From: Trachelipus rathkii
Taxonomy: Eukaryota; Arthropoda; Malacostraca; Isopoda; Trachelipodidae
Assembly: GCA_015478945.1 (NCBI GenBank)
Contig: JABUQX010100472.1
Location: forward strand, 1 to 17,500
Direction of reading: 5' to 3'
DNA length: 17,500 bases
This document shows, piece after piece, positions 8,120 to 17,500 of this stretch. The notes beneath the pieces are model-generated. The model saw nothing but the letters and a program-made list of their open reading frames with translations. It did no database searches and had not been told where the DNA came from. A program made the translations under genes and the position numbers. Numbering within the stretch: position 1 is the stretch's first letter; each line of letters starts with the position of its first letter.

Positions 8120-10539
8120 TGCTATGAATTAAAGGTTTTTGTTACGATTAATTTTCTGATAAATACGCCTATTATATATATTATATATATATATATAATT
8201 TAAATACAATAACTTAAACCAAATAATAAGTATTTATCATATATACTGACAATTGATTACTAATAACTAGTTATGAATGAGAAATAGACAAGATGAAGGC
8301 TTTAGACCTTATATTTCTAATTTGTTATTTTCTTTTACTAATTAGTCCCCTTTATATCTTCAAAATAATTATCATCTTCGATGATTAATTACACTTATGG
8401 TAATCTTAATAGATTCTATTATATATTAATATCACAGTTAATTCAACATTAACTTAATAATATACATAATGTTTATAAATATATTAGTTATATATTATAA
8501 TTATATAATAATAAATATTATAATAAATTAATAAATATAGATAAATTAGAATTCTTAAAATAATATTATAATAAACTTTGAAAAGTTCTGATTTTCTAGA
8601 AATAATAATTTTAAATAAAATAGAAATAAATAAAGTTAAAATTCTAAATAATTACTATAATCATATTCCCTTATATTATAATAATCAGAATAGAAATAAA
8701 TATATTTACAATTATGATTACATTTACATATTATATATAATACTTACATAAACATTCATTTTTTTAATAATTAATAGGACTATTTAAGATTATGCTAGAG
8801 TACCGATAAAGGACAGTTAGAGAACTTATATTTATGTATCCAAATAATAACTCTCTACTTCTTCCTTCATAGATCATTCACACCTTCATCAATATATAAT
8901 CTACTATCCGAATATATAATGCTCTAATATAATAATGATACGTAATCTATCTACAAAGGGGTATAACGACTCTGATACCATACAAGGTTGGGATGAACTA
9001 CAAATTAGAGATGCCTATTATTAACTATAGTAGACCTTTTGGTAACAAATTGTAGTAATACTGTAGAATGACTTAATAAATTACTTTATTATACTCCTCA
9101 CATATCCTCTTTCGTAGTTATATATATATATAGTAAACTTTAAAAATTGTCGCAAAGAAAATCTTAAGGGTACCCTCCTACATACTATAAAAATAGACTT
9201 AGAATAAATATAATATACTATGAATAAAAGAGAGAGAGTGTATAAAAAAAAAAACAATAAAAAAAGACGATACCAATGAATAAAAATTAATGAGAAGAGC
9301 TACTTACATTGTGGAATACTTATTTTCGTCTGATAAAACAAAGACGTTTTCTAATTTTTTTCTAAAAAAACGAATCGAGTTTTTTTTTTTTAATATATCT
9401 ACACTCCTATTATAAGTTATATTAATATACATGTATGAAGTATATGCAAGACACTTTCTAGCCTAATTTAAACGATAGAGGATGAATTTATAGCCATCTG
9501 TATACACTTACATATTTGCAATCAGACCATCTAAAGTGATCAATAAATTAACAGAACATATAGCAATAGTTTCTCACTCAGCTTCTCAGTAGTGCATAAA
9601 GCGCTTATTTCCACGTATGACTCTTATCATGGGTACAGTGCACTAAACCTCTATGCGACGAAAGACTTTCTCGGTCACAGTAAATCAATCTTCTCTCCAC
9701 GATTGGTTTCACGATGAGATATTCGATAAAAAGCTCAGTTGTAGCACTTGAAAGTGGACAAAATATAGGCTATAGTGATCATCTAAATCAAAAAAATGTT
9801 CTATTTTCAGCACACTTTACTTAAGAAAACCTAGGACAAACTAGTCGACCATATATGATCCAAGTTACTTCATTTCGCCAACAGCAATTTGTAAATGATT
9901 ATATCCCTACTTCTGATGAGTCTTTCTCTGGTCAATGAAAAGAATGACCTTAGCTATCCACCAATCTCCATTTGATAATAACTATTTTCTTCTTTTAGAG
10001 CATATGTGCCTTAATATAATTAAAATTCCCTCATTCACCTCACCGCGACCCTTAATCTTTAGCGTATTTTAATAGAAACACATATTAAATACAACTAATA
10101 ATCGTCCGATAGTATTGGTGTACCTTTTATATCAATAATATCACACTACTCACACATCAAACATATAGGTAGCTATATACAAATATTTATCGTTTTGATT
10201 GCCCCTTTTAATTTTATAATAACAATAATCTAAAACTAACACTATATTTAAAATAGATAATAGTTGTAAATTAATATGAAAGTTAATACAATCTATCACG
10301 CTTCCATATTATTCCCCTAAATACTAAACGCCGTAATACTATCCGTCATCAAGATAAATAAATCATGAAAAGCTTAAATATATATTTAATTATATATCTA
10401 TAAGTCACATTATTCTTTCCCACTCCTTAACACCGATCGCAATATATAGTGATTTCTTAGTACTATCACACTTCTGTATTTCATGTGTATTGATATAGAA
10501 TACTTTCAGGATTATTTATGTATGATACCTAAGAGTGAC
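8120..10539. other. Unassigned AT-rich region
   Basis: No open frame above about 60 codons and no RNA gene are visible in 2.4 kb. Simple-sequence elements cluster at 9229-9391: five AG units (9229-9238), an A run of 11 (9244-9254) and a T run of 12 (9380-9391). The A and T runs could pair across about 125 bases. Nothing else stands out. Confidence 0.6.
9229..9391. repeat. AG repeat, A11 and T12 homopolymers
   Basis: A short (AG)5 tract is followed six bases later by eleven A. A run of twelve T lies 125 bases downstream. These are simple repeats of the kind produced by slippage. An A run alone could mark a retroposed poly(A) tail, but no element or target duplication was found beside it. Confidence 0.6.
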
Positions 10540-10560
10540 ATAAAGATACTGTGAGCTACA

Positions 10561-10612
10561 GACCGTGGCAACGCGGAATATGGTGAGTGTGACATCACTA
10601 TTAAGCACGGTC
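10561..10612 (+). repeat. GC-rich nested stem-loop
   Basis: GACCGTG (10561-10567) pairs with CACGGTC (10606-10612). Inside, GGTGA pairs with TCACT across an 8-base loop, counting one G-T pair. The 7-bp outer stem followed by an A recalls a tRNA acceptor stem. The total of 52 bases, the 8-base loop and the lack of D and T arms argue against a tRNA, unless it were an armless mitochondrial type. Confidence 0.35.
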
Positions 10613-10880
10613 AGAATAAACGCTCTTTTTTCTTACTGATTACCACTTTCTTTGAGAGCAACGCTTCGACATACGATGTGTAACTACAAGTTGGGCCACT
10701 GAGAGTTTATGTGAGCTTTTGAGTTTCACGTGTTATTTATCGGCTAAAAAACAATATGATTGATTCTAACATGAGCATAGAGTATAGGAGAGTAGGTTAT
10801 TTCACGTGTGCAAGGCGACCTGATACACTTACGATTATATCATCACATGAGTATACGTTGTACGAGCGCTATAGGTTAGC

Positions 10881-10900
10881 GATACGCGATAAGCCGTATC
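10881..10900. repeat. 6-bp hairpin GATACG/CGTATC
   Basis: GATACG (10881-10886) pairs with CGTATC (10895-10900) across eight bases. It lies just after AGCGCT and a CGCT/AGCG pair, so the local sequence is dense in short complementary words. Weak on its own. Confidence 0.4.
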
Positions 10901-12953
10901 ATTAGTAAATGGAAAGGAATAATTTCTTTTGCATCAGTCACCACGGACCTTACAGTTGGTTTTGGTTATACACTGCTATTTAGCCATCCGTGTAATCTAT
11001 TTGCTAAACACTCGGATATAATGCACGCGTACTCAAGCACTTTTGTGGATTTGAGTGACACTACTACAGAATACTGCTCACGAGTAGAGTCTAAGCAATA
11101 ATGGCTGCCCTGGGTATCGATATTTTGCCTTAAAGTACTCATATTGCCCCTGAACTTCCTATGGGTTATCTCAAACGCGTTTCTTACTCAACTTCTCTTT
11201 CCCCTATTATTAACTCATCACCTATTTATTATCCCAAAGATTGAAGAAGTAACGGAGTGTACGCTTGACAACATCGTGTGCATAAAAAATTGAGGACTGT
11301 TCCACTATGCGAGAGGTATTAATGAATGTACGCTACTATTGGAAATGAATTCTGATGGAACTTGACGGTATGAAAGTACTCCTCAAGCCTGTACTGTGAC
11401 ACCATCTGAAGCACGCTCGAAGCTACTCTTTGTGCATGACTCGTATCATTATATTTCACTGTTTGAGAGAATGGTGAATAAATCTAGACTTATAAGAAGA
11501 ATAATGTCGTTCAGCACACAGGTATAAAATAAAATAATACTTCTTTTTTAGCGTTCATACCTCACTAGCAGTTACTCTAAATTGAGAAGAGAAACTTCCC
11601 TAACGTAATACACGATTATTGTTTATTAAAAAAGGCAGATAATATGTCGAATTAAGTCAAAGTCAATCTGTCAACTATGCTCGTCTTCCATTTTATCTCT
11701 ATGGCCACCCAGTCAACTGGTCGTTCCATTCAATACTTTTTATTTGGATCCTCCATTTATCCCGCCACTCCTACCTAAAACTGAAAAATCTCTATATCTC
11801 CTCATTTGGGTAAATCTATCCTTTGTTATACACCTTTCTCCTCAGCCTCCCTCCCTAAAAAACTTTCCGGGGTAAAACATACCTGTTTCCTGAGAACATA
11901 CACCATGCCTCTTATAATAATGCACACACGCACCCCTATCACTTTTCGAGAGATCACTATGACTACGTTATATCCACCATTGAACGTTATAAACTTCCAA
12001 CGTGTGTCAAAGTCACTATCGGGCTGTGCTCACTAGAGACTCAGAGGTCTAGGTTTATGGGTTTATAACTCTTAATAATATTTTATGATATAATCAAGTT
12101 TTATAGCCTAGAACAATTTTCAAAGCGCTACTTAATAAATTGAACCAAATCCGAGATTTTTTCCCATTGTATGATCAACGCGTAAATTTAATTTGTTTAC
12201 TATAGCTCAGATACTTCCGAGTCCATTCCATCCTCCTATCAATACATAAGGCATTTCAATTTTATTATCATCTACATCTTACTACAAAAATACCCTAGTA
12301 CTATACACCAAACTACAAGAATCTCATAAACTTCTCTAATTAACGTTTCATTTGGTCCCTGACACAATAACTTGATTATTACTTACCCATCCTTTCTCAA
12401 CATCGTGAGCGAGCGGCGTGTGAGAGAAATCATTGCGGTTCCTATCAAACATTTATCCTCGTATAAACTTATTATATGAACTTTATAGATCTAATAATCC
12501 TCATTATATTACTAGGACCTATATAGTCACTATACTATAAATACTTATATTTATTATAGTACTAAAATATATTAATCTACTACGGTTAAAGTATAAATAA
12601 ATATTATATATATAAATTAATATTAACCTCATGATTAAGTACCCTCAGTCACATTACACTCTACAGAACTTATTAAGTCCCTTTATCATTTCACTACATC
12701 GTAATCAGATTGTATCAAATATAATTTGCACCTCAAGCCAACTATACCTCGACACCTATTTATATAATTCACTTATATATAAACTTCCTCTTACGTATTT
12801 ATACATTATATAAGTACTCTGTCATCTATATAACGTTCCGTTCATCCTATCCAAATACACATTATATATTAATTCACTATATATAATTTAACTAGACCAT
12901 CTTTATCTGGCTTTCCTATAAAATAAAAATGAGACCAATGCTGCTAACAACAA

Positions 12954-12964
12954 TTTTTTTTTTT
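12954..12964. repeat. T11 homopolymer
   Basis: Eleven T in a row inside the C-rich domain. A simple slippage-prone tract with no associated hairpin. Confidence 0.8.
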
Positions 12965-13678
12965 ATTACAACTTACTAACTTATTCAACTTTGAGAGCTC
13001 GTGAGGGAGTAGCATAGATACCTAAGTCCTACAACTTTCTAATAACATACATGAGTGAAGCTTATCAATACGCGTCACTTGGGACTTAGTTACATATATA
13101 CGCATAATAGATTGCCTCATAGATATACACATTTCAACGAACGGGCCACATCTATCTACAGCACTATTTCTAGTATAAATTTACTTATATAATCTTGCAC
13201 TTTGACCCTTGACAACACTATGAAAAATTATAAATTCTGCAACCCTAAAAAAGTATACTCATACTCTACAAAGCACAGAAGAAAGACGTCACACGGCGAA
13301 CAACTATCCGCATAAAGAGAGAGAAACACACGAGTCGTAAAGACCACAAATTAAATGCGCACATGTCATAATAATAGGGACAATGAGGAAGATGTTAGAG
13401 ACGTAAAAAGCACAACACCCTCCACTTGGGATCCCGTATTCCATTCTCGATTCTCAGTAGCTGTGCAATCTACACCATTCAAGCACCACGAGAGTGTGTG
13501 AGTGCCTAGCGCACACCGAGTAACATGCTCATATCCCTACGCAAATCCACAAAGCACCCTAGGGCTTCTCCAAGATATTCGTTTTGTCACATAACACACA
13601 ATCCGATCCAACTCATTTGTGCTCTATCACAAACATAGTGAATCATATAATTAGTTAAAAATACGTAATAGATAACCG

Positions 13679-13699
13679 AGACATGCACAACACATGTCT
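13679..13699. repeat. 7-bp stem with 7-base loop
   Basis: AGACATG (13679-13685) pairs with CATGTCT (13693-13699) across the 7-base loop CACAACA; a G-T pair extends the stem by one. The loop lacks the U33 and purine-37 pattern of an anticodon arm, and no acceptor or T arm surrounds it. Confidence 0.6.
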
Positions 13700-13777
13700 T
13701 TAACACTCCACTATGCATTAATAACTAGGTTATGGTCACACATGCCATCTAAAAATAACTGCTATAACTATAACAAC

Positions 13778-13793
13778 CCGCCAATTTTGGCGG
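13778..13793. repeat. GC-rich hairpin CCGCCAA/TTGGCGG
   Basis: CCGCCAA (13778-13784) and TTGGCGG (13787-13793) form a perfect 7-bp stem around TT, with five G-C pairs. In DNA this AT-rich such a stem is well below chance expectation. No T run follows on either strand, so it is not a typical bacterial terminator. It matches the GC-only hairpin at 3483-3495 in style but not in sequence. Confidence 0.7.
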
Positions 13794-16557
13794 CTATTCG
13801 TGATCAAATACTTAATAAATAGATGACCTAAATCCCAACCCCAGGATTCTCGATACACAGCAACATCTATACCGTCTTCTTATAAATGCTTAAAGTCGGC
13901 AGTCGACACCTCACACATCAACCTCATCCTCTGGTGCAAATGAATATTCCAAAACTTTAATACACGTCCTATTGAGATGTGAACCAACTGAATCAGACGT
14001 AGTCTTCCTATCATAACCACGGACCCATCCGGCGTATCTCTCTAATGGTCGTTACTTCGAGGGCCTCGGGTCTGTAGCAACCTACATAACTATCCCATAG
14101 GATACTATATGCATAATAAGAAATATCACCAATGAAGAGCTATCCTCATGACCTCATAATAATTCACTACAGACTAATCACCTCACGACATAATATATTC
14201 TCGTACCAATTTGACAAGGATCATCTTTGAGTGCCGGATGCACTAGAGATAATGCACCATTCCCATACCACAAGCTATCAATATAAACTATCTAACAACA
14301 TTTTATCTATATTGATCACTATCATTTGACCTCACCTACTCAAAGTCTATTTTCTTACCTTCAAATACTATCTCATAAAACTACAGAAAAATCATTCTGT
14401 CACTTTACAATGATGGAATAAGGAACTAACCAGTTTAGCAAAACTCTCCACTTGTGATGCAATATTACTACTTTAAGCTCATCCATCTTTATACACAAAA
14501 TAAAAGACGCTTACAACATTTGAGATAACATCACAGCATAGAGCCATAGATACTTGAGTAGCGAGCGCATGCACCTATACAACGATCCTTGCTATGCTAC
14601 CTCATATTCTCCAGAAAGATCAATACTTCTAAGTTACATACATTTAATTCCATCAACTTAATCGAAACTCTTAGGTATAAACAGATTCAAACCACTCATA
14701 CAGTGAGATATCAAATTAAATTAAATTAATGCCTTTACTAACACAATTTCACTATCTTCAAATTTTCAACACTCTATTAAGAGTTTTACTATCTTATCCA
14801 AGCATTGCATATCTTGATTACTATAGTCTAACTTCAATAATTACTGCCTTATTATCACTCTCAACACTCAACTATAATCCTTTTCTAAGCCCACTGACAC
14901 AAGAAGGTCCTATCTATCTCCACTCATTTTTACTAATCGGAGCTTCTATATAAAACTTTCTTTCTGCGAGTAACTATCGCCATAGTATACGCTATATCAT
15001 ACTTTTTACACTATTAATAATTCTAATGTTCCACTTATATCTGCCCTCACCCAATAACAAAAGCGTAAATTTTTTATTCAATACGTCAAATTTCTACTCT
15101 AATAAATCCTAATGATATCTATTATTTGCACAAATTCCACTTTCACTACACTGAGTGTATCGCGCTATTTATCTTTGAGATAATCTTTCCTAGCCAACTA
15201 ATTAATGTCAATACCTTTACTAATTTCAATACGCTCCCCTGGTCGTAAATTCAGCAGATTTTTATTATCTCATTATCTTGTACACCAAGACCAATTATCT
15301 TGCACTCTACGTACACATCGTAACACTCTTACTGTGGCGCACTAAACACTCTTCACTATTTTACCCATGATGAATTATATTTCCATTTAAGTGTTGATCT
15401 AACACTTACACTTAACTTCATAATACTGTTATTTCTTCTATTATTCTACGCACAACAACACAACATTACTTCCATAATAACTCAACATCTTGCATACCCA
15501 ACTCTATACAAAATACCTACACAATACAACTAATTTCACCTAATACATTCTTGGAGTTGTACCTTCCCGGCATCCAGACACTCGTATGTGGGGAACTTGC
15601 CATTTAGACATTACTAAGTTATTAAAATAATTAACAATATCAACGATGTATATCTATCCTATCGGTCAATGCATCCGTAATGTATCCCATAAATACTCAA
15701 AATAAGGTTTTAAGTCTGACAATGACTTAATATACCTCTATTTATGAGAAACCAATATTCAGCTGGGAAGTTCATAACATAAACTCTTTATTGTTATTCC
15801 TTATCCTAATCTTATATACCTTTTCATACCTAGAGAGATTAAGTAACTCATTAAATATATCACGAGTCAAAACTAGAATTTTTTACTACTCAATCAGAAA
15901 ATTTAGTAAATCCAGATCTGTATGTTATCAAGTCAACATTGGGCAACTTCACGATCACTTTAGTGCCCCTAATCTAAGCTAATCACACCCTCCGAGACTC
16001 TCAATACACTCTGCCATATGTACGTCTAGTACGATTATCACATTGTATCAACAACCTCATCTCTAAACTACATACTTAACTTAAGAATCTATGTATGTAC
16101 CAGTCCAGTATTCGCGGCGTTCTAACCGTTTCTAGCCCTGAGTTTCTCGAAATATTGTCTCACGCTGTAGGTTAACCTTCCAAAAGAAGCAGCGCCTGAT
16201 TTCATCAAGAAACCAAGATGTTATAAAAATGATCTCAGGCTTAAAAACATTGGTCGAAAAAATATCCATCAAATGGTTGCCATTTTGCACATGCTACAAC
16301 TTACTACCGCTCTTCCAAGAAATCTTCTGATTCCAATATTATCATAGGAGGTACCTGCTCACTTCTTTTCACCTCGATTACGCATATAATGGCACCTAAT
16401 CTATATTATAGTATTCGTTTTATCATTTATCTGTTCTAATCCATCAATATATAATTCAAATTCCTGTAAATCCATTGTTACACTGCATACAAAACTATTA
16501 GTCTCTTGACTATTAACTTAATGATCTCCAAGCATCCTCCTGTATAATACTATTGAG

Positions 16558-16585
16558 ATAGCAAAATACAAGTCCAATTTGCTAT
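16558..16585. repeat. 8-bp inverted repeat
   Basis: ATAGCAAA (16558-16565) pairs with TTTGCTAT (16578-16585) across 12 bases, and AATTTT follows directly. The form is loosely terminator-like, but no upstream gene exists to terminate. Confidence 0.45.
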
Positions 16586-17000
16586 AATTTTAGTATGACT
16601 ATACATATACTTACCTTATTCATGAACTGCACTACATTTATCATCATTTTAATTGGAACCTAATATTTGTCCCTATGCTAACTATTTAAATTTATAAATA
16701 AGTAATCATAAAAAACTTACCTACCAGGTTTCATTTAATTACCAGTATCTATAATGCTAAATTAAATTATCCTGCCTTCTATCTATCTTATTGACTCTTT
16801 CTTCATTGAAAGTTAAGTTCAGTTTATTTCTCATAATTTTTACTAAATTATCATCTTATCCCTATAACTACCTATATCACTTATAGAATATATTATTAAT
16901 AAACATTCATGCGCTTTTTAACACTATAATATTTATCTCTTAAAAGTTTATATCTGGATAAGACAATAGTACCTTGTGTAAATTATTTTTGGAGACCACT

Positions 17001-17387
17001 CCTAAATATATATATGTTATAAATCTTTAAAACATATAAGCTTTTAATATCATAAATTTGTTTTAATAAAAATGTCACATTATTATTAATCATGATTATT
17101 TTAATATATGTGGATTATAAAAACCTCTTATCTACTATATCATATATCAGTTAATACTTAATAAGTATCACTAATTAGTCTCGTAAATTAAATAAAATCT
17201 GAGTAGCCATATTTTACCGGAAATATTATCTAATGATAATCTTTATTCCTTATTAAATAATGTCATTTATGTGAGCCTAGTATCTATATTACTAATGAAT
17301 TTCACAAAATATTAAATATTTATCAATTAATAATTATTATAGTATTACTATAATAAATATATATATTATTATATAATTTAAGTATAC
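17001..17387. other. AT-rich right flank
   Basis: The C excess of the preceding domain fades here, and A+T content climbs toward the pure A+T end. No gene or RNA is seen. Confidence 0.5.
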
Positions 17388-17394
17388 ATATATA

Positions 17395-17435
<41 letters not shown>

Positions 17436-17500
17436 TATTATAATTAATATATTTATATATATATATATTATATATATAATTATTATATATATATATATAA
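17388..17500. repeat. Terminal A+T-only tract with (AT)n
   Basis: The last 113 bases contain neither G nor C. They include an uninterrupted alternating AT run of about 32 bases at 17400-17431 and several shorter ones. The tract runs off the window edge, so its full extent is unknown. Confidence 0.85.

Larger units (their letters stand above)
10540..11400. other. G+C-richer region without open frame
   Basis: G and C are balanced and reach about 38-42% in some lines (for example 10801-10860 and 11041-11100). No frame stays open. It holds hairpins at 10561-10612 and 10881-10900, two CACGTG sites (10727-10732, 10803-10808), and ACGCGT at 11025-11030 and inside the 10-bp palindrome AAACGCGTTT at 11173-11182. 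In general texture it resembles the island at 6640-7060. It could be non-coding RNA, a decayed gene or a regulatory block. Confidence 0.4.
11640..17000. other. C-rich, G-poor compositional domain
   Basis: From about 11,640 the + strand changes from balanced G and C to strong C excess: 19 C to 5 G in 11761-11820, and 34 C to 3 G in 15421-15540. The bias fades by about 17,000. No protein gene could be supported in either direction. The frames that stay open for 60-76 codons (11806, 12631, 14729, 15791; several from TTG) read as hydrophobic L/S/I/Y/T-rich strings, which this base composition yields automatically. Strand-biased replication or transcription (as in mitochondrial DNA), or a join to DNA of another origin, could explain the domain. 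Confidence 0.6.

Noticed and set aside
6811..8813. 11-base word CCGATAAAGGA at 6811-6821 and 8803-8813
   Set aside because: A single 11-base match between two places is expected by chance in 17.5 kb; the flanks do not align.
9244..9391. Retroposon with poly(A) tail
   Set aside because: Only homopolymers are present; no open frame, no promoter box and no target-site duplication was found.
10561..10613. tRNA-like 7-bp stem followed by A
   Set aside because: Too short, the inner loop has 8 bases, there are no D or T arms, and a 7-bp stem at this spacing is common by chance.
6978..10826. GTGTGTAAGTCAACCTGAT near 6978 versus GTGTGCAAGGCGACCTGAT near 10807 (16 of 19 identical)
   Set aside because: Matches of this quality are expected several times among all pairs in the window, and the flanks do not continue convincingly.
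11806..12813. Open frames at 11806-12036 and 12631-12813
   Set aside because: Their length follows from scarce G (few TAG or TGA stops). The first needs a TTG start, and neither resembles a known protein.
15791..15982. 63-codon frame with a hydrophobic N-terminus
   Set aside because: TTG start, no recognised family, and hydrophobicity explained by T/C-rich codons.
11700..17010. CCTAA words as a matching C-strand telomere array on the right
   Set aside because: About eleven copies scattered over 5.3 kb, which is what the C-rich composition predicts; no clustering or period.

Overview
I recognise no gene in this 17.5 kb window. It is AT-rich (roughly a quarter to 30% G+C by eye), and stop codons are dense in all six frames. 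The longest open frame is about 82 codons (minus strand, 4246-3998, GTG start), which is about what chance gives at this composition. I could not support a tRNA, a complete rRNA, a CRISPR array, an insertion sequence or a prophage gene. The composition, the dinucleotide (TA)n tracts, a nearly pure A+T block and a degenerate TTAGG/TTTAGG-type tract fit non-coding eukaryotic nuclear DNA (subtelomere-like or intergenic) or an AT-rich organellar genome better than a bacterial chromosome. The organism cannot be named from the sequence. Almost everything below is structural or compositional, and confidence in function is low throughout.

Layout. Bases 1-810 are AT-rich and hold three (TA)n-type tracts. 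Bases 812-1086 hold a cluster of TTAGG-type motifs, all on the + strand; within it 841-1010 has about 40 G and only 1 C. Bases 1087-3140 are unassigned AT-rich DNA with a hairpin cluster at 1758-1804. Bases 3140-3565 are richer in G+C and hold several hairpins. A 16-bp palindrome next to a short SSU-rRNA-like decamer follows at 3752-3782. Bases 3783-6640 are again unassigned, with inverted repeats at 4562-4605 and 5597-5623. A G+C island of about 42-47% lies at 6640-7060 and contains a 12-bp CACGTG palindrome. Bases 7080-8118 are very AT-rich, and the core at 7741-8100 is about 96% A+T. Bases 8120-10540 are unassigned; 10540-11400 is a more balanced, G+C-richer stretch.

At about 11,640 the composition changes sharply. 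From there to about 17,000 the + strand is strongly C-rich and G-poor (for example 34 C to 3 G in 15421-15540). The window then closes in pure A+T (17388-17500).

No genes can be shown to work together. The strongest signals are the G-over-C telomere-like tract on the left, the central A+T core, the GC-rich hairpins set in AT-rich DNA, and the strand-composition switch at about 11.64 kb.
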